Below, one piece after another: positions 1-11,331 of a DNA stretch of 26,118 nucleotides. Made by a program: the position numbers and the translations under genes. The stretch is taken from the NCBI GenBank assembly GCA_027382625.1, contig JAJKFJ010021659.1, forward strand, positions 1 to 26,118, read 5' to 3'. Under the pieces are notes generated by a model that saw nothing but the letters and a program-made list of their open reading frames with translations, was not told the origin of the DNA and searched no databases. The first letter of the stretch is position 1. Every line of letters begins with the position of its first letter. Source of the stretch: Tetmemena sp. SeJ-2015 (Eukaryota; Ciliophora; Spirotrichea; Sporadotrichida; Oxytrichidae).

Positions 1-217
1 TGATTAAACGTCTGTAATCTTAGAAGAAATGATTGTTAAGTCTTAAATTTTAGGAGTGTACATAAATCCAGAGTGAGTAGGGCTGGAAACGTTAAACACA
101 GTAGATCCCGACATTTAAAATGATGCTAATTCATTATTGATTAGAGCGAAGCCTGCATATCCTTATGTTACTAGGAGATGTTTGAATATACTGTTTTCCA
201 AACTGTAAAATGAAAAC
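1..217. other. AT-rich stretch, no gene assigned
   Basis: Short stretch at the left edge, downstream of the TGA at 218-220 that closes the minus-strand beta-helix frame. The frame could continue past a short intron, because AG-ending tracts follow the TGA on the minus strand, but I could not fix an exon. Nothing else is supported. Confidence 0.4.
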
Positions 218-1475
218 TCAGAGATTGAATTCAAAAGTCATAATTAAATTTTTATGTATTGAAGCAAAGAAATTTTCAGAGTGAAGAATAGAACTGTCTA
301 AAATTGCTGAATTGTAGGTCATTTCAGTCTAAGAGGCATGTAAAGTTGTATTATCAGTCATGAAAAATACCCCTCCTTGGTAAGCCTTGCACCTGTAAAT
401 TACTGTCCCTAAAAGAGTTAACTTCGAAGAGAAAGCAAAAATATAACTCCCTTGAAAAGCTGAAACATCATAAATTTTAGATTTAAAATACAACTACGTG
501 TACTCCAGATTAAATAAGCCTCCTCTTGCAGCTCCATAGCAATATCTCAATATAATGTTAGCAGTTTATATAGTTTAGGCATTCAATAGTAATATATATT
601 ATAGATTTATTGTTCTAATTCATAGTTGGATTATATATAAATTGATTGTAGATAACAAAGGGAGTAGCCATAGTCTCGTTCATGATTTAATCTTCAGTTA
701 AATCTTTCTAACTTTGGTTCTGGCATTGAAAATTTACAGATTTAATCTGAGAAGACTTTACTGAATCTCAGCCAAACTTTAGGCATCATTTCCCTAATAT
801 TGTAGAGGAACAAATAAACACAGATACCTTTCAAAGATATATCTCTGAAACCATTCAGAGAAGTCCAATAAATGAATCCAAGCATTAAAGAGCAAACAAA
901 AACTACTAGTTTAACTATCAAGAGGAATATTATTTTTGAATTAATTTATTGAAGCTGAGGACTACATAGATTGGTTTTAACTGATTATTTGAGCAGAATA
1001 AAGTAGTGCACCTCTTTCATAGGCATAAAAATCTTTCAGTACACTATCGAATACACTTAGTTATGAAGAGTCAACTAAGTAGAAGGCAGCTCCCCTAAAG
1101 GCAATGAAGTTGCTAGCTGTGATTGACTAGAAAGTGGCAGTTGAGTTTGTAGAGTGCATGAGTCCTCCGTAATCAACAGATTTCACATTCTAATAGGTAG
1201 ATTTAGTATCTGTAAAAGCTTGCACATCAACTATGTGGTAAATTCCACCTTCAACCGAAATGTAGCAATTTGAGAAACTCAGTACTTTAATATTAGAGAC
1301 TCTAAAATTACTCCTGTGCTAACTAATTCCCCCACTTCGAGCATAGAAACCACAGACTGCGTGAGATATAACCTATGCATAGCTCAATTAAGTTGCAGCA
1401 ATTATATAGCTATTTGGAGCAAGTTATTCTTCAGTAAGCGCTCGCAAGTACTTATTTTTCTCAAGTATATTCATA
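218..1475 (-). CDS. Parallel beta-helix repeat protein, partial (minus strand)
   Basis: One minus-strand frame, read with TAA/TAG as glutamine, runs from about 1475 to a TGA at 680-682 and then in the same frame from about 600 to a TGA at 218-220. A short intron around 680 is likely. The product is a string of short beta-strand-like units with recurring glycine pairs before aromatic or hydrophobic residues: SVEGGIYHIVD, DYGGLMHSTNSTATF, FRGAAFYLVDSSQLSVF, YERGALLYS, GAARGGLFNLEY, YQGGVFFMTDNTTLH. This spacing (GG-x-hydrophobic, then N/S/T-rich turns, about 25-35 residues per unit) is that of right-handed parallel beta-helix surface proteins, a family known to be large in ciliates. The role is probably at the cell surface; no enzyme motif was seen. 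Both ends are open, so this is a fragment of a larger gene, perhaps the same one seen at 2844-3760 and 5480-9720. Confidence 0.6.
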
Positions 1476-2843
1476 CCTTAAATAAATATATAAGTTTATG
1501 TGCGGACTATTTTACATATCGAGAGCCCTATTAAGAGCACGACATACACTAGAATAAGAGAGAAAGCAGCCTTGAGTGCGATTTTTACAGCGACTCTTGC
1601 CAGAACCTGAATGTCGCATTATTTGATTTTCATATACTCTCTCTATTCTATTTCAGCCTTGTGCATCGCATCTAAACAAACACACCTCTTTAGGATCTCC
1701 TGAGTGTCTATGATTAGATGTAAGGTGAATATTTGCTTCGTGTTCCGGATTGCTAAGAATCATATAGAGAAGTTTATAGAGAACACTTGAATTTATTCCA
1801 TATATAGAGAGGAGCAGGAAAGACGAAGTTATCTATAAACGAGTACAGAACGATGGTGGCACACCTCCTCTTAAAATAGTGTTATAAAGAGCTGATTAAT
1901 AAGGGAAGTAAGGTGGATTCACTGCGTAGCAAGAAGTTAGAGGGCAACATGCCTGGGGATAATTCACTTTCGAGAGTTCGATAGATATAAGTAGCAATCA
2001 TTAGATCAGGCCTTACCCCATATCCTTATGAGTAATCCTAGGATTACTAAGATCGTGATTGATTCAATTTTGTATTTCATCATATTTAGGCTATACGAAG
2101 GTAAGCAAAGATATGCTTCTCTCTCCAATTATCTAATCGGCGTATGAGTATAATTATAAAAAGAACATTAGAACTTATCCATAATCCTGGCGTTCTATCA
2201 ATACAGTGTATCTTGAATAGTATCTCGCTACCCGTGACCACTCCCACTAATCATGTGGCACTCTCGATTGCCTAGATGAAATATCAAAAGTCTCGTTCCT
2301 GCAAGCATTCTTGCGTCGATGAGAAGAATGCCTCTCAAACAATCGATGTCAACATGATGGAGGGACCAGCAACTAAGTACTAAATTCCGTACGTATGAGT
2401 GCCATCGAGGTCACATATTCATACTGTAATCGTACGGAGACGCTGCGCTATGGGCCACCACTCACTGTAGTAAAGGGCGTTGCCGTAAGCCTAGCCTCTT
2501 ATTCAATACTTTGTGCATAACCTAAACGGAAAGAACATACTCAACAATGGCGCTTCATTACAAGGTTTACACTAGATTACTGAAGATTTACTTTCATTTG
2601 ACAGTTTCGTCTCCTTCTCGGCTATACTGTTCGAGCCACGTGCGAGAGTCCACGCATTAATGATTGCACGATAAGAGATCAATCTTGAGAGGAAGATGCT
2701 TCACAACTTGAGGAAAAGAAAAGAGATCTTGAATCTTCAGAGGATAGAGAGATGAACGAGGACACCAGAAGCAAGGAATACTATCACTCGATTATTGTTA
2801 GATATATAAGACTGAAGTACGTAGCTCCAATAACTTGTGTTGC
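1476..2843. other. Block without beta-helix pattern between two beta-helix pieces
   Basis: The block is less AT-rich than its flanks and lacks the CCTCC words (GGAGG on minus) that mark the beta-helix gene. Plus-strand frames can be strung together at about 1990-2300 and 2690-2840. The second has a charged segment (EEDASQLEEKKRD). Joining them needs unproven introns, and the second overlaps the beta-helix frame on the other strand at its 3' end, so I do not call a gene. The block could be an intergenic spacer, an old insertion or an internally eliminated sequence. Confidence 0.35.
2031..2048. repeat. Perfect 18-bp palindrome
   Basis: AGTAATCCTAGGATTACT is identical to its reverse complement, with CCTAGG at its centre. 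It could be a dimer-binding site or a cruciform or hairpin. No function is shown by the context. Confidence 0.8.
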
Positions 2844-3760
2844 TCAATTTAGAGTAACCTTTGGCTCTTTGAATGTGGGACAAACGGCTCCCGTCATAGA
2901 TAATTAAGTAAATGAGTTCTTCGCATACAGAATTAATATGCCTGATTCAGAGCCAAAAAGCATTTAATACACTCTTAAATTCGGATGATTAAATTCAAAA
3001 TTTCCACCATAGAGCTAAGCAAAGTTGCCATTAAGATGATCTTACCAGTCATGTTGAAAACTGAATCTTCCTGTTCATCTGTTTAGTTAGTTGATTTATA
3101 TATGTTAGCTATCGGCCCTGAACCTATTGCGTATAAATAAAATAGTAGACCTGATTAGAAGTAAAATTCTAGACTTGGACGTTGATTCTAATTTAAATTA
3201 ACCTTTATAAATAAAATTCTGTTTAGTCCATATAAATAGCCACCTTCGAAAGCATATTGAAAAGTGATTTCGACATTTTTAAAAAAAGAATAATTTTTCT
3301 GATCTAATTGTAGGCAGTTTGATTGAAAATAAATTATAAATTCTTTTAAAGAAAATACTTTTGATACTGATAGTTTCTGAACTTTGACGCCTTTCTCACT
3401 TGCAATTACATGAAAAACCGCCCCCTTATAGAAATCTCTTTCATAGGGAATATAAAGACTCAGCATTCGAGCATTTGGACTTCTAAAATAGTCAAATTCT
3501 TATCATATTTGAATGTTCGACTACTAAAATTGAAGGAGTGGTTACAATCTATGCTAATATTGTAAAGGTAGATGGAGGCTTTTTAGTATTCTGAGTATAT
3601 CAAGAATGAAGCCACCTTCTTTAGATGCAAATGCTGAGTAGCACTTCATTTCGGGTTCTTCTTAAATGGTTGAGTTTTATTCCTTATTTTGCGTGATATA
3701 AAACCTCCTGCCCTTTCAGAGGGCTAAATTCCTGAATCTACTGTTTGATCATCGAAGCTA
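2844..3760 (-). CDS. Parallel beta-helix repeat protein, partial (minus strand)
   Basis: The minus-strand frame at 3712-3500 gives KEGGFILDI. The frame at 3466-3020 gives DFYKGAVFHVIASEKG and AFEGGYLYGLNRILF and continues through TAA/TAG codons. A shifted frame from about 3030 gives NFAQLYGGNFEFNHPNLRV and ends at a TGA at 2844-2846. The glycine-rich unit is the same as in the neighbouring beta-helix segments, so this is likely another part of the same gene or a tandem paralogue. The frame changes near 3040 and 3490 imply short introns whose exact borders I could not settle. No catalytic motif is visible. An opposite-strand frame over 2770-2990 also looks protein-like; I prefer the minus strand because of the repeat pattern. 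Confidence 0.5.
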
Positions 3761-5479
3761 CCAGAGAGAATCAAGCTGAGCTGAATTCTATATACCAAAC
3801 TAGTCAGCCGCCAAATGGCCTTTCTGCAACATGGTTTTTAGCTACCTTTTCAGAAGTACTCGACACTACTAATCACTCACTGTTATATTCACACTTATTA
3901 ATAGAGTTATAATATCGTGGTTGCTTATAGACATAACCCTCAATGGTCTCATACTGAGCTCACTTATATCGAGAGTATACTCCAATATATGCGGTCACGA
4001 GAACGCGTAAGCCTATAGAAGCTGTCGTATGAAATCTCAGTTACTCAGGACACGGTCATTAATACAATGACACAGTTTTCTATGAACATGAGGGCTCAGA
4101 TATGATCAGCTCCATGCGAGTTCTATCGACAGAGCGTGATACCTATTAATACATAACTTAGGGAGCGGCTACTGAGAATATGCCAAATTCCGACTAACGC
4201 TAGATAGGAAGCCGTATGGCGTTACACCATTCCATTGTGTGAGAGCCTAGGTCGCATGACTGCTTCTTCTATACGAGCAGAGAAAGGAACCTGACTTAGT
4301 CATATAAATTACGCGATCACATTTAGCATATCGATATGATTCAAAGATATTTGAGTATATTCAGTTCACTTTCCAATCACTTCTTCTTAAGCCTTATAGA
4401 GAGATATTTGTTTTCCATCAGCATGATACGATTATATTATGCTATATGAATCACACTACACGTCCTGCAGTTTAATCTAGTACGCTGCAGAATAATATAA
4501 GAATCCTCTTGAGAGATCGGCTTCATTTATACGTGGCGTAATCTATTCTATTACAGAGATCATACTTTTGTCATCTTTATTAATGGATTCCGCCTCTTAC
4601 TGATTTTGACTTATGATTAACAGTGTTGACACACATACAAGATGATAGAGCACTACTTCTTAAATAGTGTAGTTCTCCTGTAGCAAACTAAATGTTCTAA
4701 GTATTAAAAACTCAATGTCTCTTTAAGTGAGAAACTCTGGCTCGACGTCTTATTGAAGAACCTATTAAAAGAGGAGTCATGTTCAAGGCGCAATCACAGG
4801 GACGTAATCCGACCATGCGTCAACAGCTTCTTAAATTTAAGGATCCTTAGATATTGTTGTTAAAACAGGCTGAGAGATTCAGATTGCCAAAGAGTGATGC
4901 TGAGGGAACGATCCTCGAGGAGCGCGGGTCGTTGAGGCTTCGGCTCGGGCGGGTGAGGCTGTGCGTTGAGAGGAGAGTTACTGTCTGATCACATTCCAGT
5001 GAGCAGGGCTGCTCGGAGTCTAGATTGATAGAAGGTCGGATGAGGACAAATGCTTGAATTAGTAGACCTCGAAATCTTCGCTTGATTCCTTCAAATACTT
5101 AGCTAAAGACTTGAAAGATTGTGCATATAAACAAAGGCCGAGACACGTATGAAAACTAGAAGTTGCGAGTAGTTCATGCCTAGATTACGAATCCTAGAGT
5201 AAGCACCTTTGTTATGTTTTGGAATGTATAGCTTTTCTTGACTGGCAGTTATAGGGCGTCTATTCAAAGTGATTCCACCTGATAAGAGACTTGTTTTAAT
5301 GTTCTATCTACACAGCTGCTATCCGTACAATCTTCTCTTCATGAGGGTTGTGTGTGAACCACAGCTCGCCCAGACATATACACACATATCACGACGGCTT
5401 ATAAACCTTTGCCACCATATCTTGTAAGACTCTAAATTAAGCTCCTCTATTAGCAAGGTTGTCATGAAAGGCATTTTAG
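3761..5479. other. Block without recognisable genes
   Basis: About 1.7 kb of mixed composition with no beta-helix words and no frame I can defend. It contains a short, very G+C-rich island near 4911-4975. It sits between two stretches of the minus-strand beta-helix gene and may be an intergenic region, a decayed insertion or an eliminated germline segment. Confidence 0.35.
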
Positions 5480-7990
5480 GGCTAGTCGTAAATACTTTAA
5501 GTGTAAGGTCAGCAAATTTCGGTTTTTGGCATAAAAAATAATGAACTTCCTTCAAAAAGCTAATCTTAAATTACTGCTAAATCTGTTTATATGAAATTTG
5601 AGAGATATGCATTTGAGAGAAAATTATTTTCAATTCTATCCAAGATGGCCCGTAACTAAAGTATCCGCCTTTACCGTGTGGAATCCATCTCATTGGGCAA
5701 CCTGTGGTTTTCGTCGTAGGTGCCCATCAGATATGCTACTTGTGGTATATGGAAAAGAGTTATCCCATATCTTTTGAGGAGCTTATTAGTTTTTCCATGC
5801 AACTGGTTTTTACGTAATTGCACGAAGGCTCGGTTCTCGGTGATATCGAGATGTTATTCGAGATAATCCCATTGATGATTTCAGTGTAAACTTTCGAGCT
5901 ACCATAATAAAATAAGGAGTTGTATTAGCTCTGAAGTCAGATTAAATTATGGTGAGTTGTAAACTATCAGTTGGAGCTTAAGTCTACCCATCTTTAAGTA
6001 AAAAATAAGTTAATAGCGAAGAAGAGAGCCGTCTCCTTTAGATGAGAATACTTAGAATATAGAGTTATTAAACTTTATATTGCTAGATCCTGAACTTGTA
6101 AGTACATTTATAAAACCTCCTGCTCCTCCAGAAGTTACATTCTTGAAAGTAGATTGCTGAAATAGAGCAGCTAATGTTGAATTAGTTTCTATAAAAGCAT
6201 AGCCTCCATCAAACTACGATGAAATGTTTTCAGCCTGCGAATTGTTTAAGATTTGGAGTTCTATCGCTTATTAAGCGCCAAAATAAAAGACTCCACCTTT
6301 TCCAGTTGTCAAAATGTTTTAGAATATTGAATTGTCAACAATAGCTAAAAAGAGACATTTACGCAGTATATGCCTCCACTACCTTAAGTCACATTGACAT
6401 TCTAGATAGTGGTAGAGTTCATTCTAAGAGTAACGTCTCTGGTCTTTTAAACATTTATGACTCCTCCATCTCCCGAGGATTGGATAGCTTTTAAATTAGA
6501 GTTCACAACCTAGATTAATAAATTCATTATTTTATTATGAATTAAAGCGGTGTCACCTCCCTCTATGTAAATAACTCCTCCTGAACTTATAGAAGTAACT
6601 GACGATAAAGATGATTCCTGAAATAGAATCTACTAATCTAGTGTAGAATTTAGATAGATCAGCCCTCCTTTAGCTGAAGAATATTTCTGGAGATAACTGT
6701 TCCTGAATCGATAATTACTTGGTTAATTGACACTCTTGATAGACATCACCATGTATGCTTATTAGTTCATTTAGTGACAGTTGACTCGAGATGGGATGTA
6801 AAAGTAGTTTGTGCATTATGACTTTTGTATGAATAGATTTCTAACTTGACTATTGTTAATTGTTGTTGATATCAAGTAGAAACTAGATGTGTAGTAGTTG
6901 GGTGAAGCGTAGGCTATTGCAGCTGCTCCTGGTGATACTATTCCTTGTATAGTACAATTTTAGAGAGTAAATTTCAAGTTATTTTAAAATTAGAGTTTAA
7001 TAAATTAATTTTTTAAAGTGAACCCTCTATGTAGGAAGATCAGTCTAACTTATTAATTTTTAGAGCAATTTATATATTAATGGCATTAATGATTATTGTG
7101 TTCTCAAATCTGAAAAGTCCACCGACTAAATTACTATCCGTAATTATATAATTATTTATTTTTATGCTTTAGTAATGGCTATCTAACTAAATGTGAACTG
7201 CTTAAAGAATGGAGAAATAGAGCTTAAAAATTAATCCCACAAAGTTTAATTCAGAGTCAAAGAGTTTCTAACTTCATTTAATTTACTGCTGTTAATTTTA
7301 CTACCTTATTTACTTAGTTTTCTTTAAAATTTGAGCTCTATCTGGCACTAAATTCCCTTAGAAGAAGAAAAAATAACAAATTGAAGACTACGATATTGCA
7401 GTACTTGCAATATATAGATCCTCCATAGAGAGCTTGTCCTTATAAAAAGAGGTTGTAAGAAATGTCTATATAGCTCTACACAGTTGGTGCCCCCATTTCT
7501 ATTCTGATTCCTGATCCTTTCTCAGCAAGAGTGCAACTCTAAAAGTAAATAAAATTACAAGAATAATATTTTTCTTTAAAAGAAAAGTAGTTGTCTTAGA
7601 TTATTTTTAAATAATTGCAGTTGTAGATTTCAACCATCAAAGTCCTTAAATTAATTAAGGAGCACTTTTTTAAAAAAATCTTTTTTAAATCCTGTTAGCG
7701 TTATAATAAAGCACCCTTCCTCCTGCAGGCTCTACTTAGTTGGCATAGCTGTAAATTTATCTAGTTGTGATTGAATGAAGGTATGCTCTACCAGCTGACT
7801 CAAGGTAGATAAGTTAATATATTTAAAATAATTACATTTATAAACATTTATTAAGTCCTCCCCTTTGATAGCCTCTGGAATTTTATTAAGCATAGACTAA
7901 TGGCTTGGATTCAATAGATGAAAATATTGAAATTAATTCATGATGATTTTATTTAAACTTAGTAGGTTGTAGGCTCTATTTCATTATCAG
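5480..7990 (-). CDS. Parallel beta-helix repeat protein, central part (minus strand)
   Basis: This is the clearest beta-helix coding in the window. With TAA/TAG as glutamine, the minus strand gives units such as ALYGGSIYCKYCNIVVFN (about 7440-7385), GKGGVFYFGAQQ (about 6300), QFDGGYAFIETNSTLAALF, STFKNVTSGGAGGFINV (about 6130), PHGKGGYFSYGPSW (about 5690) and FEGSSLFFM (about 5545). Pairs of glycines before hydrophobic residues, Asn/Ser/Thr-rich turns and Cys-x-x-Cys are typical of stacked right-handed beta-helix coils on surface proteins. Several frame changes fit tiny introns. The best is 7692-7714, which splices ...VEPAGGR to DLKKIFLKK.... No TGA lies inside the joined segments around 7560-8040. 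The 3' end is not fixed; the frame near 5550 stops within about 20 codons. Confidence 0.65.
7692..7714 (-). other. 23-nt intron
   Basis: On the minus strand it begins GTGCTTTATT and ends CGCTAACAG, so it has GT-AG borders with a CTAAC branch-like word. Removing it moves the reading from the GRAYLHSITTRQ...PAGGR frame to the frame that continues into the GGSIYCKYCN unit, with no stop. Without it the first frame reaches a TGA within about 25 codons. Confidence 0.6.
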
Positions 7991-9720
7991 CTTTTAAGTA
8001 TTGAAATTCAAAAATTCGACCATTGTCTTCTGCTAATTGGACTGCGGAAAGTATTTGAATAATTCAATTTATATAAGTGTTATTGTAGTGAACTCTGCTG
8101 AAGGAGTTACAAGTTAGTTATTTAAGTTTTAGTAAGGCTTCCTCACCCAAATCTTAAACACTTGGCCCTTTGTGAAACTAAATGACGTCTTGGTATTGTA
8201 ATTCATCAATTTAAAGTTTGAGAGTTTGAGCTTGAACAGTGTCGCAAGCCAGTTCAAACACTGGAAAAGTGCAGTCGAAGCACTAACTGCTCTGGAAATT
8301 AAAATAGGTCAGACTCATTTAACTAAGTCAATAAAAATTAATGAATTTTAGAAGACGGAAGTACTTGGCATAGATGTTGTCCGGATTCGTGAAATTGGGG
8401 AAGAGCGTGTCTCCATAGAAACTTACGAACCAAATATAAGTGAGTTAGAAATAGGAACTCGAAGTTCAAATTATTTACCTTGCAAGAATTTTATATGATC
8501 TAATAAAACAATTCGATCTGTTGGGAGGAATTTCATAAGACCATGAATTGTTCCATACTGCATAAGTCATAAACAAAGTTAGAAAATATTAAATAACTTA
8601 AGTCCTTAGAGCGGCGTGCTTCTTCTGCTTTATCTGAATAGTCTCAGTGAATATCTTCAGACCTAGCTTCAACCCTGAGCCTATTCCATTTATCATAAAT
8701 CCAAGGATGTCGTCTCCCATACCGTTGTTTCCACTCATCTTTATCGATGACTTGGTAAGCCACCCACTCATCTTGTCATCAGGGTCAGTGTTATACTCTT
8801 CTATAGCATCCTTCTTCTCTGCTGCCTTATCATCCGCCTCTGGGAAACTCTTGGGCTTAGACTCTGGGTCTTCCTCCAGCTCCTCCAAATCAATTCCTCC
8901 CTGCCTAAGGAAGTCGTCTAGGTCTATATCTTATGCATCGTTGCCCTCATCAGCTTAGTCAACCTCTGATTAAATAAATTAATATCTTTGTGTAAATGTT
9001 GATGGAGTCTCCCCCGCCGTAGTAATACTCGTGAAGAAAGAAAACACGAGGCCAACCTGTTATGTCAATTGCAGCAAAACCGCCTGAGCATGTGAATTCA
9101 AGCATGTAGTTGAAGATATAATTCTTATATTCATTTAAAGAATAAAAATTGAAGTGAAAGTAATTCATCCTGAAATCTTTCACTAATATATACTCTGGTG
9201 CCTATTACTTAAATTATAATTTATGTAATATTATAAATATCCTTCATAGTTAAATAGTTGAAATCAGCACACTCAGTGGCTATCATGGCTCCTGAGTATA
9301 GAGGACAGCCTGCGTTTGTATTGATTGTGTTTGTGTCTATCATATATCCCGTACAGAACAGATCTGAATCTGAGGTGCTTGGCACTGTAGTGTAAATGGA
9401 CTGGCCATTCCTCCCTCTCGTCCTTAGATAATTTACTATGTGTATATTCAAATATAATAATGATAAAGAACGACAGCATCAAAGTATCCGAAGTTTTTGG
9501 TAAATGAGTTTCTCCCAAAGATAAAGCCCTAAGAATTGCTTAGTCTGTCTTACATGTCTAAATAGAAAAGTCCCTTCACTGATGACGACTGAGTTACAGT
9601 ATTTAAAAATAATACTTTAATTTTGAATGCAAAATATTACTTGTGATAATTAAAGTCCTCTCATGGTTAGTAATACGCACTAAACTCTTTTAATATTGTT
9701 TTAATATATTTAATCGCAGC
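7991..9720 (-). CDS. Upstream part of the beta-helix gene, or a separate secreted/acidic protein (minus strand)
   Basis: Minus-strand coding continues from the beta-helix region toward 9720. In order from the upstream end: a hydrophobic/aromatic part (KVLFLNTVTQSSSVKGLFYL, then GRNSFTKNFGYFDA); a segment with CTGYMIDTNT and GAMIATECADFNYLTM (9221-9451); YMLEFTCSGGFAAIDITGW...HEYYYGGGDSINI (8959-9183); and a strongly acidic linker with DIDLDDFLRQGG and ELEEDPESKPKSFPEADD, followed by a glycine-rich GFMINGIGSGLKLGL stretch (8598-8930). The aromatic and cysteine content suggests an extracellular or luminal protein. Frame changes near 9430, 9200 and 8990 need introns or frameshifts that I could not resolve with GT-AG rules. 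Two genes rather than one are possible, split near 8560. The upstream end abuts the G+C-rich block at 9721, so the true start is not visible. I do not recognise a named family. Confidence 0.5.
8042..8093 (-). other. 52-nt intron
   Basis: On the minus strand it starts GTTCACTACAA and ends TTTCCGCAG, and it contains an in-frame TGA. Skipping it joins ...KQLTCNSFSR to a frame open for about 110 codons, which reaches ...ESAGRAYLHSI and the 23-nt intron at 7692-7714. This coherence over both introns is the support. Confidence 0.5.
8323..8364 (-). other. 42-nt intron (tentative)
   Basis: On the minus strand it starts GTACTTCC and ends ATTGACTTAG. Its length is a multiple of three and it holds the only TGA separating NFTNPDNIYA from MSLTYFNFQSSQCFDCTF. 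A read-through TGA would give the same frame, so the call is tentative. Confidence 0.35.
8458..8478 (-). other. 21-nt intron (tentative)
   Basis: GTAAATAATT...CTTCGAG on the minus strand contains a TGA and has a length divisible by three. Removal keeps the frame into SFYGDTLFPNFTNPDN. It resembles the other micro-introns in size and borders. Confidence 0.4.
9660..9680 (-). other. 21-nt intron
   Basis: GTGCGTATTACTAACCATGAG on the minus strand holds GT-AG ends, a CTAAC branch-like word and the TGA that would otherwise close the frame. Skipping it joins ...KTILKEF to KDFNYHKQYFAF. It is only about 40 bases from the start of the G+C-rich block. Confidence 0.5.
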
Positions 9721-9724
9721 CACT

Positions 9725-10642
9725 ATGGGTCATCGCAGGCACCCAGAACGCTTGCAGCCTACTCAGAGCTCTGATAATTTCATTCCCAAGGAAAAGGAAC
9801 GGACTCCGAGGTCCCCACCCATTCGAGACGTTCACTGCCGATGGCGACTATTTTTGGTCCACTATTGTCCCGTAAGGTCAACCTCGAGGACGGTCGAAGG
9901 GATTATTTCAATCAGTTGTAAGGTAACTCAAGCCGCCACCAGCCTCCTGCACTAAACCCGACAATTTCGCAGACTTGCCCACTACCGCGAAGAAGCTCAG
10001 CAGTGTCGGTTCTTAACTCTAGGATTCCACAATGCCTTTCACGAGACTCATCCCGAAATGCTTATCGCTACCTTTGAGGCATGCCCAGGGCTCAACTTAT
10101 CGCAGCTGATGGTGTAGCCATACTCTTCTAGGCTCCTCCTCGATGGCGATGTGCACTATCAACGCTTCCTTTAGTACCTCGGCCCATCCTACAGCTTACT
10201 TTCCAAGCTTGGCAAGGTCCCCGACCTCGTGGATATCCTAAAGGCACACTCGGGGAGCACACTCTTGCCGAGGGATGTTGAGTAGGAGCTCGTTGAACTC
10301 TCACTGACAATAGACGGCCTGATTGACAAGTAGGTGGGAATGGTTGAGTCCTTGAGAAACGATAGAGTCCTTGATATCCTCCCAGGTCCTGCAACAAGCT
10401 CAGATCTCTCCGCGCGACCTCCTTCTCCCACATCTTTGCTATGCAGAGGTGCGAAGAAGCCTGCTCTATCTCAGGACCAAAAGCGCTGTTCTACCCTCTG
10501 CCACATTAGCCCAGATACTCACAAGAGGATGACAGAGTTGAATGAGGTCCGAAGGGGCCTCCTCCATCTCAGGACAAAACCTTATGGCTCTCTGCAACAG
10601 TTCAACACAAGTGGCTGTTATCAAGGACGACCCGCTGAGTGA
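9725..10642 (+). CDS. Mobile-element-associated protein of unknown function (305 aa)
   Basis: ATG at 9725, TGA at 10640-10642. The frame is open for 305 codons when TAA/TAG are glutamine (for example TAA at 9953 and several TAG codons at 10115-10335). G+C content is clearly above that of the flanking DNA, and no intron is needed. The middle looks globular (LLLDGDVHYQRFLQYLG, then LGKVPDLVDILKAH and VEQELVELSLTIDGLI), and the C-terminal part is rich in basic and proline residues. I recognise no catalytic motif or zinc finger. A second frame (9722-10112) is also open and protein-like, so a frameshift near 9960-10035 is possible, with the true N-terminus in that other frame. The gene sits at the left end of the 9.7-13 kb block and lies head-to-head with the beta-helix gene. 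I infer that it is an accessory gene of a transposon. Confidence 0.5.
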
Positions 10643-11331
10643 GGAAGCTCAAGCTCATGGTCACTGGGACTGTAATGCCTAAGGTTTCATCGCTTGATGA
10701 TCGATTGACGGCAGGCCTCTAAGGCCCGAGGCGGTACGTAACCTCCCGTGCCAGCTTGCGGAAGGAACTTCAAGAGGAGGCCGTGCAAGATGGAGAAGGG
10801 TTGTCTAAATATCATAGTATAGTGTAGTATTTATTTCACTCCGCAAGTCTATTGATGGAGTAAGAGAGACTATAGATTCGTTGCACTCCAATAGATTATG
10901 AGCACTCACATTGTCCAAATGCAAAATAACATGTTGAAGTCCGCAAAATGCTAAGGTTCTCTGCGTTACAGGACACTTGGCTATGAAATGCCCTGAACAT
11001 GGATTCAAAGCAGTTAAAAGCCTCGATTAGAGTAGCAACCAGAGCTCAACGGAAATGCAATCTTTTGGGCGAAAAGAAAGGTGCCGCAGTTATCCACCCT
11101 TACTGCTCAAATCAATCGCGATGAAGGTGAGCGACATTATGAGGAAACGTCGAAGTCAGTTCTGCCTGTCTATGCTCATGCAGTATTCGAGGGGCTTCGA
11201 GCCCAGGCGCTACACCTTCGACATTGGAGACGTATTGGGAGGAGTGGACCTGGCAAGCGTGCCACCTCGGCAATGCATCTTCAAGATAGCTATCAAGCAG
11301 GACGAAGTTGTCGATAGCGAGTAAGTCAAGG
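10643..11331. other. Degenerate part of the first G+C-rich block
   Basis: Several frames look coding over short lengths, but none runs through. On + there is a frame from an ATG at 10657 with PKVSSLDDRLTAGLQG, and one at 11055-11426 ending with NLSHRTVEAILKKIH, which resembles a helix-turn-helix of a transposase. On -, 10805-11008 contains VILHLDNVSAHN, which resembles the second-aspartate motif of DDE transposases (D-N-x-x-x-H). The pattern fits a decayed transposon gene; the pieces may be chance likenesses. Confidence 0.3.

Noticed and set aside
1700..2990. A plus-strand multi-exon gene opposite the beta-helix region
   Set aside because: Protein-like pieces exist (MSNPRITKIVIDSILYF, EEDASQLEEKKRD), but every join is guesswork and the 3' end overlaps a better-supported minus-strand frame.
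7991..8888. TGA read as tryptophan (a code where TGA is both sense and stop)
   Set aside because: Several TGA sit in one continuing frame here, but GT-AG micro-introns explain them and other genes end cleanly at TGA. I kept TGA as a stop.
8647..8958. Plus-strand 103-codon frame over the acidic linker
   Set aside because: It is the complement of the minus-strand frame with the EEDPESKPKS-type acidic composition. The plus reading is Ser/Pro-rich only because it mirrors Glu/Gly codons.
10128..10433. Minus-strand frames of 80-101 codons
   Set aside because: Antisense to the 305-codon plus frame. Low-complexity Ser/Arg/Gly content is typical of shadows in G+C-rich DNA.
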